Positions 1 through 6,370 are shown, numbered from the stretch's first letter. The stretch is 6,938 bases of DNA from Pseudomonadota bacterium (GCA_023416455.1 JAEZHQ010000310.1:1-6938), one strand, 5' to 3'. Translations and numbers: made by a program. Notes: generated by a model from the sequence alone, not told the origin.

Positions 1-111
1 TCCCACGTGTTACTCACCCGTGCGCCACTGTGCCCGAAGGCACCGTTCGACTTGCATGTGTTAGGCATGCCGCCAGCGTTCGTTCTGAGCCAGGATCAAA
101 CTCTCAGGTTC
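1..111 (-). rRNA. rrs: 16S ribosomal RNA, 5' end (partial)
   Basis: The minus strand contains the universal 16S 5' segment AGAGTTTGATCCTGGCTCAG (ending at 104 in plus coordinates), followed by the conserved AACGAACGCTGGCGGCATGC block and, near the window edge, GGGTGAGTAACACGTGGGA. By alignment with E. coli numbering (position 8 at 104), the mature 5' end lies near 111. Helix 6 of the V1 region reads GTGCC-TTCG-GGCAC, a short stem with a UUCG loop. The gene runs leftward out of the window, so about 110 of roughly 1500 nt are present. The combination GGCGGCATGCCTAACACATG with GTGGCGCACGGGTGAGTAACACGTGGGA is alphaproteobacterial and fits Azospirillum-like Rhodospirillales. Presumably it is the first gene of an rrn operon (16S-tRNAs-23S-5S), but the rest is not visible. 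Confidence 0.98.
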
Positions 112-115
112 AAGC

Positions 116-139
116 GGCCTTCCGGCAAAGCGGAAGACC
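116..139 (-). other. Stem-loop directly upstream of 16S
   Basis: The plus-strand arms GGCCTTCCG (116-124) and CGGAAGACC (131-139) flank the 6-nt spacer GCAAAG. As RNA from the minus strand this gives a 9-bp stem with one G-U pair. It ends five bases before the mature 16S 5' end, so it may help present the precursor for 5' maturation. This role is inferred from position only. Confidence 0.55.
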
Positions 140-324
140 TCTGATGCGGGCCGCCCAAAAAGCGTCCACGAACCCAAGCTTTCGAAACCTTCGTCTCGAC
201 TGTCTTTGGCATCTGGAATGCTCTCAGGCGACCGCGAGCCGTGCTCCCCGCCGGGGAACCGGTCGCGCAACGCAGCCCTTAAGGCCGCCGCCTGCGCATC
301 CCTTCTCGATTTCATGGTCAACGA

Positions 325-335
325 TGTCCAAGATC
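325..335 (-). promoter_or_regulatory. Possible degenerate boxA antitermination site
   Basis: The minus strand reads GATCTTGGACA followed by TCGTTGACC. This loosely resembles the rRNA boxA core (TGCTCTTTAACA in E. coli, with CTTTGACA-type variants in alphaproteobacteria). It lies about 110 nt after the inferred transcription start and about 210 nt before 16S, a sensible place for Nus-factor loading. The match is imperfect (GATCTTGG rather than GCTCTTTG), so this is a tentative call. Confidence 0.3.
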
Positions 336-415
336 CCATCGCCCCGATGAGAACCCGACGGCGGGACAACCGGCAAAGCGGCCGCCTGGTGCGTCGGTGT
401 CTGGAAGATCGGAGG

Positions 416-437
416 GGCACGAACGGACGTTCGTGCC
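416..437 (-). repeat. Perfect 10-bp inverted repeat at the rRNA transcript start
   Basis: GGCACGAACG (416-425) and CGTTCGTGCC (428-437) are perfect inverted repeats separated by two bases. In RNA this would fold as a 9-bp stem with a 4-nt loop. The repeat begins about 12 bp downstream of the -10 element of the rRNA promoter, so it would be the first structure formed by the nascent transcript, or alternatively a DNA operator. It is not followed by a T-run in the direction of transcription, so it is not a standard terminator. Confidence 0.6.
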
Positions 438-448
438 GGCAGAGGGTT

Positions 449-477
449 TATCTAGCGCTTTCGGCCAGGGGCGTCAA
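449..477 (-). promoter_or_regulatory. Sigma-70 type rRNA promoter (P1)
   Basis: The minus strand has a -35 TTGACG (477-472), a 17-bp spacer (471-455) and a -10 TAGATA (454-449). Each hexamer differs from consensus by one base and the spacing is optimal. Transcription would start near 442 and read leftward into 16S. The sequence just upstream of -35 is relatively A-rich (GAACAAAGGG), which could act as a weak UP element. No other promoter of this quality lies between the membrane-protein gene and 16S, so it is the best candidate for the main rrn promoter. Confidence 0.8.
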
Positions 478-533
478 GCCCTTTGTTCCGATTTCCGTCG
501 AACCGCCGGTCCCATGGGCTGGGCACACCGGCT

Positions 534-592
534 CGACGACGCTCGTCGCCCCCTGCCCCGCTCTTCCCGGGGCGGCTCCGGCGAACCGGAGC
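534..592 (-). other. Three consecutive stem-loops downstream of the membrane-protein gene
   Basis: Reading leftward, the first hairpin has arms 592-586 and 581-575 (GCTCCGG/CCGGAGC) closed on the minus strand by a TTCG tetraloop, an unusually stable RNA hairpin. The second has arms 573-568 and 560-555 (GCCCCG/CGGGGC). The third has arms 548-543 and 539-534 (CGACGA/TCGTCG) with a 3-nt loop. They lie 60 to 120 bases past the stop codon of the 653-2404 gene and end about 55 bp before the rRNA promoter -35. They may terminate or protect the upstream mRNA. None has a clear U-tract, so intrinsic termination is uncertain. Confidence 0.4.
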
Positions 593-598
593 GGCGGC

Positions 599-628
599 TG
601 TATAGGGGAGGCGCCGAACCGGAGTCCA
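599..628 (-). promoter_or_regulatory. Candidate second, upstream rRNA promoter
   Basis: The minus strand carries TGGACT (628-623), an 18-bp spacer and TATACA (604-599), a moderate sigma-70 match directed toward 16S. It lies about 150 bp upstream of the stronger P1. Multiple promoters are common in rRNA operons, but the TTCG hairpin immediately downstream and the imperfect -35 leave this tentative. Confidence 0.3.
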
Positions 629-652
629 GCGGAAAATGCCGCCTGCCGGGAC

Positions 653-2404
653 CTACGGCTCCGCGGCCGGCCGCTCGACCGCCCACAGGTCGAAGACCGC
701 GCCGCGGTGGCGCTCGACCGCCCCCGGCGGCGGCCGCAGGCCGGCGGCACGGAAGGCGTCGGCGAACATCACCAGCACATAGTCGTATTTCTCGCGCCAG
801 CGGAGATAGTGGGGACAGGGCTCGACATGATCGCGCAGGGTCGCCGTCTCCGGCCGGCTCAGCAGGCGCACGTCCACCGGCACACCCTCGTGGATGGCCA
901 TGCAGCGGTCGCGGTAGGGCGCGGTCACCAGCAGCGGCTGCTTGCCGGGATGGCTGAACAGGGTGGGCACATAGGCCCGCCGCTCGATGGTGACCAGCGA
1001 GGGCAGATGGATGAGGCTGGGCAGCGCCCCCAGCGACACCCGCCAGGCCGGCTGGGCGGCAAGGAAGCCGGGCGCGATGCAGCACCCCGCCTCCTCCCCG
1101 GCCCAGGCCACCAGCACATGGCTGCCGGGATCGATCTGTTCCATGGCGCGGCGCAGGTCGGCCACGTCGTCCTGATGGTTCCGCCAGTTGACCGTGAGCA
1201 CGGCGGTCCGGACCGCCAGAAGGGCCAGCAGCCCGACGCTGAAGGCGGCGGCGGCGCGCGGGGCGCCGAAGCGGACGTCGGTTCCGGCAACCAGCAGCAG
1301 CGCGGCCAGCAGCCAGAAGCGGATCGAGATGAAGTAGGTGCCGAAGAAGGGGTCGGGGACGACCAGGGCGCCGACGGCGAAGATCCCCGCCGTCAGCAGC
1401 ATCGGCCGCGACAGGCGCAGCCGTCCGCAGGCCGCGGCCACCGCCAGCCCGCCCACCACCGCCAGCAGGGTCGCCGCGTCGAGGCGCCGGTCGTAGTTCA
1501 GGACGGGGGCCAGCATCTCGCGCAGCCGGTACCCCCACTGGTGCGGCTCGGTCAGCTTCTTCAGGCGCCAGTAGAACTCCTTCACGATCAGCAGCGGCGA
1601 ATGCTCCTGGCCACCGACCGCCGCCGCGTCGGACGACAGCAGATGGCCGCCCACGGTGCTGGCGAACAGCAGCGCCGGGACGGCCAGCAGCGCCGCGAAG
1701 CGGAGGGCGTCGCGCCCCAGGGCGGCCACGGTCAGCGGCCGGCCGTCACGGCCGGCGTATTTCGTCGCCTCCACCCCGAACAGGCACAGCGCGTAGGCGA
1801 GCAGCACGATGGCGTGGGAGAAGTACAGGAACAGGGCGAAGGCGGCCCCGGCCGGAAGCTGCCGGCGCGTCCCCTCCAGCCCGATCCACAGGGCGACACC
1901 GATCAGCATCAGCGGAACGCCCAGCGAGAAACTCATGAAGCCGCCGAGCAGCGCGGCGTTGTAGACGAACAGCGCCCCGCACAGCGGCCACACGCTCCAA
2001 CGCCCGAACAGCGTGCGGTGCAGGACCAGCAGGCTGGCCAGGGTCAGCACCACGCACAGCGCCACATACAGCCGCCCGGCGACGTAAAGCGGCAGCAGGC
2101 CGGCGAGCGGCAGCATCACCGCCTCCATCAGCAGGTTCGGCACCGGCTTCAGGGAAACGGTGTAATGCTCGGCCAGGAACGGGTCGGTCCGGAGGTGGCT
2201 GAGGACGTCCACCCGCGCCAGATGGTTCGGGTAGTCGAGCAGCGGCGGCATCTCCACCAGAGCCAGCGGCAGCAGGAGAAGCAGCAGGCACGCCGCCAGC
2301 GGCAGCGCCGTCACGGCCAGAGGCGACCACGCCGCCGGCCGTCCTCCGGCGGCCGGCGGAACGTCCCCCGGCCGCGACGCCCGCGGCAGCCCGGGCTGCT
2401 CCAT
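653..2404 (-). CDS. Polytopic membrane protein, GT-C glycosyltransferase-like
   Basis: This encodes 583 residues from the preferred ATG at 2404. The open frame extends six codons further to a GTG at 2422, but only the ATG has a good ribosome binding site (GGGGAGG, 5-nt spacing). A basic, proline-rich N-terminus precedes a strong membrane segment at about residues 30-50. The motif LLDYPNHLAR follows (Asp57-His61), in the position of the first periplasmic loop where GT-C glycosyltransferases keep an acidic catalytic residue. Around eight or nine further hydrophobic segments run to about residue 410, then a soluble tail of roughly 170 residues begins at NWRNHQDDVADLRRAM. This layout fits integral membrane sugar transferases that use lipid-linked donors to modify cell-envelope polymers or lipids. 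The donor and acceptor cannot be read from sequence, and no glycan gene is adjacent. The gene is separated from cysA by a terminator-like hairpin and is probably transcribed on its own. Membrane location is near certain, enzymatic function is inferred. Confidence 0.75.
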   Translation of the reverse strand: MEQPGLPRASRPGDVPPAAGGRPAAWSPLAVTALPLAACLLLLLLPLALVEMPPLLDYPNHLARVDVLSHLRTDPFLAEHYTVSLKPVPNLLMEAVMLPLAGLLPLYVAGRLYVALCVVLTLASLLVLHRTLFGRWSVWPLCGALFVYNAALLGGFMSFSLGVPLMLIGVALWIGLEGTRRQLPAGAAFALFLYFSHAIVLLAYALCLFGVEATKYAGRDGRPLTVAALGRDALRFAALLAVPALLFASTVGGHLLSSDAAAVGGQEHSPLLIVKEFYWRLKKLTEPHQWGYRLREMLAPVLNYDRRLDAATLLAVVGGLAVAAACGRLRLSRPMLLTAGIFAVGALVVPDPFFGTYFISIRFWLLAALLLVAGTDVRFGAPRAAAAFSVGLLALLAVRTAVLTVNWRNHQDDVADLRRAMEQIDPGSHVLVAWAGEEAGCCIAPGFLAAQPAWRVSLGALPSLIHLPSLVTIERRAYVPTLFSHPGKQPLLVTAPYRDRCMAIHEGVPVDVRLLSRPETATLRDHVEPCPHYLRWREKYDYVLVMFADAFRAAGLRPPPGAVERHRGAVFDLWAVERPAAEP

Positions 2405-2409
2405 CCCTT

Positions 2410-2416
2410 CCTCCCC
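2410..2416 (-). promoter_or_regulatory. Ribosome binding site deciding the membrane-protein start
   Basis: The minus strand reads GGGGAGG, then AAGGG, then ATG at 2404, an ideal Shine-Dalgarno at 5-nt spacing. The upstream GTG at 2422 is preceded only by a GC-rich pentamer repeat with no purine-rich site. The ATG is therefore the better start. Confidence 0.75.
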
Positions 2417-2425
2417 GTCCACGCT

Positions 2426-2450
2426 GCGGTGCGGTGCGGTCCGGTGCGGA
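2426..2450. repeat. Five tandem pentamers upstream of the membrane-protein gene
   Basis: On the plus strand the units are GCGGT, GCGGT, GCGGT, CCGGT, GCGGA: three perfect and two one-base variant copies. The array lies 22 to 46 bases upstream of the preferred ATG, within the expected 5' untranslated region or promoter. It could vary in copy number by slippage, but with few and partly degenerate copies this may be trivial. Confidence 0.6.
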
Positions 2451-2516
2451 AGGGATAGCAGGGGGCGGCCCGGGCCGGCCGGGAGACAACGGAGGCAGGC
2501 CGAGGCATCGGCATTA

Positions 2517-2546
2517 CCCCGGGCGGATCCCCCGTCCGCCCCGGGG
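2517..2546 (-). terminator. Stem-loop terminator of the sulfate operon
   Basis: The arms 2517-2527 (CCCCGGGCGGA) and 2535-2546 (TCCGCCCCGGGG) pair with a single bulged base around a 7-nt loop. The stem begins 15 bases after the cysA stop codon. On the minus strand it is followed by TAATG rather than a long T-run, so termination may be partial or Rho-assisted. The 8-bp direct repeat GGACTCAG at 2545-2552 and 2557-2564 spans the stem base and the cysA stop. Confidence 0.6.
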
Positions 2547-2560
2547 ACTCAGAGGTGGAC

Positions 2561-3601
2561 TCAGCGGCGGGCGAACACCCGCGCCCGGTCGATGTGCACG
2601 GCGCAGCGGTCGCCGGAGCGCAGCCCGATGACGGCCAGGCGCTCGCGGTCCATCTCCGAGTCGAGGGTCAGGCCGGCGAGTTCCACCTCGACCCTTGCGT
2701 CGGGGCCGACGACCTGGATGGCGGTCACCCGGGCCGGTCCGCCCGCCGCGGGGCTGAGCCCCAGGTCGTGCGGCCGGACGTAGGCGATGGCCGGCCCCTC
2801 GACGAGGCCGTCGGTGGCGATCGACAGCGCCCCGTTGGCGGCCCGCGCCACGCCGCCCTCGACCGTGCAGTCGAAGCGGTTCACCTGGCCGAGGAACTCG
2901 TAGACGAAGGCGGAGTTCGGGTGGTCGTAGACCTCGGCCGGGCTGCCCACCTGCTCGATCCGGCCCTGGCTCATCACCACCACGCGGTCGGCCAGCTCCA
3001 GCGCCTCCTCCTGGTCGTGGGTGACGAAGACGGAGGTGATGTGGATGTCGTCGTGCAGCTTGCGCAGCCAGCGCCGCAGCTCCTTGCGCACCTTGGCGTC
3101 GAGGGCGCCGAACGGCTCGTCGAGGAGGAGCACCTTCGGCTCGATGGCCAGCGCCCGGGCCAGCGCCACGCGCTGGCGCTGGCCGCCGGAGAGCTGCGCC
3201 GGGTAGCGGTCCGCGAAATGGGCGAGCTGGACCAGTTCGAGCAGGGTCATGACCCGGCGCCGGATCTCGGCGCTGCCGAACCGCTGCCCGCGCGGGCGCA
3301 CCTTCAAGCCGAAGGCGACGTTGTCGAACACCGTCATGTGGCGGAACAGCGCGTAATGCTGGAAGACGAAGCCCACCTGCCGCTCCCGCGGCTTCAGGCC
3401 CAGCGCCTCCTCGCCGTGGAGCTGGAGGCTGCCGGCGTCGGCGTGCTCCAGCCCCGCCATGATGCGCAGGAGCGTCGTCTTGCCCGAGCCGGACGGCCCG
3501 AGCAGGGCGAGCAGCTCACCCGAACGGACCTCGAGGTCCACCGAGTCGAGCGCCCGGTAGGACCCGAACTGCTTGGTGATTCCGGATACCTGGATCGCCA
3601 T
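2561..3601 (-). CDS. cysA: Sulfate/thiosulfate import ATP-binding protein CysA
   Basis: This is the cytoplasmic ATPase that powers sulfate import through CysT/CysW. The protein has 346 residues, normal for the family. All ABC motifs are present in order: Walker A GPSGSGKTT (35-43), Q-loop Gln81 in VFQHYALF, signature LSGGQRQR (137-144), Walker B LLLDEP (158-163), D-loop ALDAK (166-170) and H-loop His195 in FVTHDQEEA. The C-terminal part (about 235-346) matches the TOBE-type regulatory domain of CysA/MalK-like ATPases, including YVRPHDLGL (274-282). The ATG at 3601 is supported by MAIQVSGITKQFG, a typical family start, and by a GAGG site overlapping the cysW stop. The gene begins 11 bp after cysW and is the last of the operon, followed by a stem-loop. 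The reading frame stays open upstream through cysW, but that extension is not a fusion. Confidence 0.96.
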   Translation of the reverse strand: MAIQVSGITKQFGSYRALDSVDLEVRSGELLALLGPSGSGKTTLLRIMAGLEHADAGSLQLHGEEALGLKPRERQVGFVFQHYALFRHMTVFDNVAFGLKVRPRGQRFGSAEIRRRVMTLLELVQLAHFADRYPAQLSGGQRQRVALARALAIEPKVLLLDEPFGALDAKVRKELRRWLRKLHDDIHITSVFVTHDQEEALELADRVVVMSQGRIEQVGSPAEVYDHPNSAFVYEFLGQVNRFDCTVEGGVARAANGALSIATDGLVEGPAIAYVRPHDLGLSPAAGGPARVTAIQVVGPDARVEVELAGLTLDSEMDRERLAVIGLRSGDRCAVHIDRARVFARR

Positions 3602-3612
3602 GGCCCGTCGCC

Positions 3613-4470
3613 TCAATGCCGGGTCGCGGCCAACTCGGCCCCGAAGCGCCATTCCAGCAACGACTTCGCCACCAGCGTGACGAGGGCGAGCAGGGCCAGC
3701 ACCGAGGCCACCGAGAAGGCGGCGACGAAGTTGTATTCGTTGTAAAGGATTTCGACGTGCAGCGGCATCGTGTTGGTCTCGCCGCGGATGTGGCCGGAAA
3801 CGACCGAGACCGCCCCGAACTCGCCCATCGCGCGGGCGTTGCACAGCAGCACGCCGTAGAGCAGGCCCCACTTGATGTTGGGCAGGGTCACCCGCCAGAA
3901 GGTCTGCCAGCCGGAGGCGCCCAGCACCAGCGCCGCCTCCTCCTCCTCGGTGCCCTGCTCCTGCATCAGCGGGATCAGCTCGCGGGCGACGAAGGGGAAG
4001 GTGACGAAGATGGTGGCCAGCACCAGCCCCGGCACGGCGAAGATGATCTGGATGCCCTCCGCCTTCAGGAACGGGCCAAGCAGGCCGCGCAGGCCGAACA
4101 GCAGCACGTAGATCAGGCCGGAGATCACCGGCGAGACCGAGAAGGGCAGGTCGATCAGCGTGATCAGCAGGTTCTTGCCGCGGAAATCGAACTTGGCGAT
4201 GCACCAGGAGGCGGCCACCCCGAACACCAGGTTGAGCGGCACGGCGATGCCGGCCACGATCAGCGTCAGCTTGATGGCGGCCAGGGCGTCCGGCTCCACC
4301 AGCGCCGCCCAGTAGGCGTCGACCCCGCGCCGGAACGCCTCGACGAACACCGAGGCCAGCGGCAGCATCAGGAACAGAAGCAGGAAGGTCAGCGCCGTCG
4401 CGATCAGCAGCGCCCGCACCCAGGGCGCGTCCTCCAGCGCCCCGACCCGCCCCTTGCGCTTAGCGAGCAT
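3613..4470 (-). CDS. cysW: Sulfate ABC transporter permease CysW
   Basis: This is one of the two inner-membrane permeases of the sulfate/thiosulfate importer and pairs with CysT to form the channel. It has 285 residues with about six hydrophobic segments, starting with the helix at about 20-42. The cytoplasmic EAA loop that docks on the ATPase is clear at 178-197 (EAALVLGASGWQTFWRVTLP). GEFGAVSVVSGHIRGETNT (217-234) and the C-terminal LLEWRF are characteristic of CysW. The ATG at 4470 overlaps the end of cysT by 11 bp (ATGCTCGCTAA holds the cysW start and the cysT stop). A GAGG lies 7 nt upstream, which suggests translational coupling. The cysA gene follows after 11 bp. Nothing is truncated or missing. 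Confidence 0.95.
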   Translation of the reverse strand: MLAKRKGRVGALEDAPWVRALLIATALTFLLLFLMLPLASVFVEAFRRGVDAYWAALVEPDALAAIKLTLIVAGIAVPLNLVFGVAASWCIAKFDFRGKNLLITLIDLPFSVSPVISGLIYVLLFGLRGLLGPFLKAEGIQIIFAVPGLVLATIFVTFPFVARELIPLMQEQGTEEEEAALVLGASGWQTFWRVTLPNIKWGLLYGVLLCNARAMGEFGAVSVVSGHIRGETNTMPLHVEILYNEYNFVAAFSVASVLALLALVTLVAKSLLEWRFGAELAATRH

Positions 4471-5347
4471 GGCGCACCCTCATCCAATGTTGCAGCAGGT
4501 TCAGCACCAGAAGCATGGCGAACGACACCAGCAGCATCAGCGTGCCGACCGCCGCCGCGCCGGCGTAGTCGTACTGCTCCAGCTTGATGACGATCAGCAG
4601 CGGCACGATCTCCGACAGGCCGGGCATGTTGCCGGCGATGAAGATGACCGAGCCGTACTCCCCCACCCCGCGCGCGAAGGCCAGGGCGAAGCCGGTCAGC
4701 AGGGCCGGCAGGACCGCCGGCAGCACGACGCGCCGGAAGGTCTGGCCACGGGTGGCGCCGAGCGACACCGCGGCCTCCTCCTCCTCCGGCGGCAGATCCT
4801 GGAGGATGGGCTGCACCGTCCGCACGACGAAGGGCAGGCCGATGAAGGTCAGCGCGATGCCGATGCCGATGGGCGTGAAGGCGACCTTCAGCCCGAAGAC
4901 GTCCATCAGCGGACGGCCGATCCAGCCGTTGGGCGCGTAGAGCGCGCTCAGCGCGATGCCGGCCACGGCGGTGGGCAGCGCGAAGGGCAGGTCGACCAGC
5001 GCGTCCACGATCCGCTTGCCGGGGAAATCGTAGCGCACCAGCACCCAGGCCACGATGAAGCCGAACACGCCGTTGGCCGCGGCGGCGAGCAGCGAGATGC
5101 CGAAGCTGACCTTGAAGGCCGCCATCACCCGCGGGGTGAGCACCGCGTCCCAGAAGCCCGTCCAGCCCAGCTCGCCCGCATGGATCACCAGCGCCGCCAG
5201 CGGCAGCAGAACGATCAGGCCGAGATAGGCAAGCGTGAAGCCCAGGGTCAGGCCGAACCCCGGGATCACGCTGGGTTTCTTCAGGGACGTCAAAGCCGCG
5301 CCCCCCCACCGGGGAGGCGCGGCCTCGGTCGAAGAGGCCGCGACCAC
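4460..5347 (-). CDS. cysT: Sulfate ABC transporter permease CysT (CysU)
   Basis: This is the second inner-membrane permease of the sulfate importer. From the GTG at 5347 it is 295 residues long. The family-like region starts around VIPGFGLTLGFTLAYLGLIVLLPLAAL (27-53), the first membrane helix. The EAA loop is at 191-210 (EAAVSLGATRGQTFRRVVLP), followed by FARGVGEYGSVIFIAGNMPG (224-243), a CysT hallmark. The start is uncertain. The first 26 residues are low-complexity and encoded by hairpin-forming DNA. A TTG at 5293 would give 277 residues, the E. coli CysT length as I recall it, and a GTG at 5269 would give 269. The 5347 GTG has an AGAAGGG ten bases upstream and lies only 3 bp after the sbp stop. 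The function is secure, the N-terminus is not. Confidence 0.92.
   Translation of the reverse strand: MVAASSTEAAPPRWGGAALTSLKKPSVIPGFGLTLGFTLAYLGLIVLLPLAALVIHAGELGWTGFWDAVLTPRVMAAFKVSFGISLLAAAANGVFGFIVAWVLVRYDFPGKRIVDALVDLPFALPTAVAGIALSALYAPNGWIGRPLMDVFGLKVAFTPIGIGIALTFIGLPFVVRTVQPILQDLPPEEEEAAVSLGATRGQTFRRVVLPAVLPALLTGFALAFARGVGEYGSVIFIAGNMPGLSEIVPLLIVIKLEQYDYAGAAAVGTLMLLVSFAMLLVLNLLQHWMRVRHAR
5295..5342 (-). promoter_or_regulatory. Two mutually exclusive stem-loops at the sbp-cysT junction
   Basis: Stem A pairs 5318-5326 with 5334-5342 (CGCGGCCTC/GAGGCCGCG, 9 bp perfect, 7-nt loop). Stem B pairs 5295-5302 with 5316-5323 (GCCGCGCC/GGCGCGGC, 8 bp), continued by four C-G pairs (5304-5307 with 5311-5314). 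The two share 5318-5323, so only one can fold fully. They begin 9 nt after the sbp stop codon in the direction of transcription. Hairpins in this position can protect the upstream binding-protein mRNA and lower downstream permease expression, as described for malE-malF. That role here is inferred. Confidence 0.5.
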
Positions 5348-5350
5348 CGA

Positions 5351-6364
5351 TCAACGACCCTTCTGATAGATCTGGTCGAACACACCGCCATCCGCGAAAT
5401 GCTTCTCCTGGGCCACCCGCCAGCCGCCGAAGGACTCGTCGATGGTCACCAACTTAACATCGGCGAAGCGCCCCGCATACTGGGTTGCAAGCTCCGGCAG
5501 CCGCGGCCGGTAGAAGTTCTTGGCGGCGATCTCCTGCCCCTCTCGGGTGTAGAGGAATTGCAGATACGCCTCGGCCAGCTTGCGCGTGCCCTTGCGGTCG
5601 ACCACCGAATCGACGACGGTGACCGGCGGCTCGGCCAGGATCGACAGCGACGGCACGACGATCTCCAGCTTGTCGGCGCCGAACTCCTGGATCGACAGGA
5701 AGGCCTCGTTCTCCCAGGCCAGAAGCACGTCGCCCTGCTCGCGCTGCGTGAAGGTGACGGTGGAGCCGCGCGCGCCGCTGTCCAGCACCGGCACGTTCTT
5801 GAACAGCTGCCCCACGAACTCCTTGGCCTTGGCCTCGTCGTTGCCGTTGTGCTCCAGCGCGTAGGCCCAGGCGGCGAGGTAGTTCCAGCGCGCGCCGCCC
5901 GAGGTCTTCGGGTTCGGCGTGATCACCTGCACGCCCGGCTTCACCAGGTCGTTCCAGTCCTTGATCTGCTTGGGGTTGCCCTTGCGCACCAGGAACACGA
6001 TGGTCGAGGTGTAGGGGGCGCTGTTGTTGGGCAGGCGCGCCTGCCAGGTCTTGGACAGGACACCGGCGTCGGCGATGGCGTCGATGTCGTAGGCCAGAGC
6101 CAGCGTCACCACGTCGGCGTCCAGCCCGTCGATCACCGAGCGCGCCTGCTTGCCGGAGCCGCCATGCGACTGCTTCAACGTGACGGTGCGGCCCGTCTCG
6201 GCCTTCCAGGCATTGGCAAAGGCCTTGTTGAATTCCACATACAGCTCACGCGTCGGGTCGTAGGAGACGTTCAGCAGGGTGTCCTGGGCGCTGGCTGCGG
6301 CGGTGCCCAGCACGGCGAGGGCGAGTCCCGCGGCCAGCAGGGACAGACGATAGCGGAACGACAT
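5351..6364 (-). CDS. sbp: Periplasmic sulfate-binding protein Sbp
   Basis: This is the periplasmic receptor that captures sulfate and delivers it to CysTWA. The precursor has 337 residues. The signal peptide is basic then hydrophobic (MSFRYRLSLLAAGLALAVLG) and ends ASA|QD, giving cleavage after residue 26. The mature protein starts close to LLNVSYDPTRELY (30-42), the family signature, followed by QSHGGSGKQ (65-73). Segments matching those that bind sulfate in enterobacterial Sbp are present: SGG at 155-157, Ala198 in DSGARGS and Trp217 in LAWENE. DADVVTLALAYDIDAI (82-97) resembles Sbp rather than thiosulfate-binding CysP, so sulfate is the likely ligand. The ATG at 6364 is fixed by an AAGGAG site six bases upstream. 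It is the first gene of the operon, with cysT immediately downstream. The name cysP is sometimes used for such alphaproteobacterial genes. Confidence 0.95.
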   Translation of the reverse strand: MSFRYRLSLLAAGLALAVLGTAAASAQDTLLNVSYDPTRELYVEFNKAFANAWKAETGRTVTLKQSHGGSGKQARSVIDGLDADVVTLALAYDIDAIADAGVLSKTWQARLPNNSAPYTSTIVFLVRKGNPKQIKDWNDLVKPGVQVITPNPKTSGGARWNYLAAWAYALEHNGNDEAKAKEFVGQLFKNVPVLDSGARGSTVTFTQREQGDVLLAWENEAFLSIQEFGADKLEIVVPSLSILAEPPVTVVDSVVDRKGTRKLAEAYLQFLYTREGQEIAAKNFYRPRLPELATQYAGRFADVKLVTIDESFGGWRVAQEKHFADGGVFDQIYQKGR

Positions 6365-6370
6365 GACGCA

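Larger units (their letters stand above)
112..442 (-). other. Pre-16S leader of the rRNA operon
   Basis: This is the roughly 330 nt between the inferred rRNA transcription start (about 442) and the mature 16S end. I see no believable gene on either strand. It is rich in potential stem-loops: a perfect hairpin right at the transcript start (416-437), a stem formed by CCGACG/CGTCGG at 355-360 and 392-397 with an inner GGCGG/CCGCC pairing (360-364 with 382-386), and a strong hairpin next to 16S (116-139). Leaders of this kind normally carry the antitermination boxA and the 5' half of the RNase III processing stem. The other half of that stem would lie beyond the 16S 3' end, outside the window. 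The extent depends on the promoter call and is therefore approximate. Confidence 0.75.

Noticed and set aside
112..652. Possible small gene, tRNA or mobile element between the membrane-protein gene and 16S
   Set aside because: No frame here has a ribosome binding site with protein-like composition, and I see no cloverleaf or transposon ends. The interval is explained by promoters, stem-loops and the rRNA leader.
206..2458. A 750-codon open frame on the plus strand antisense to the membrane-protein gene
   Set aside because: It is rich in Arg, Gln, Gly and His with no recognisable domain, and it mirrors the codon bias of the minus-strand gene, whose hydrophobic helices and motifs are clearly real. 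Long antisense frames are expected in DNA this GC-rich.
2561..4204. A 547-codon frame that looks like a CysA fusion extending into cysW
   Set aside because: The added N-terminal 201 residues are Arg/Ala/Pro-rich nonsense in a shifted frame of cysW. CysA has its own ATG and ribosome binding site at 3601, and cysW is intact.
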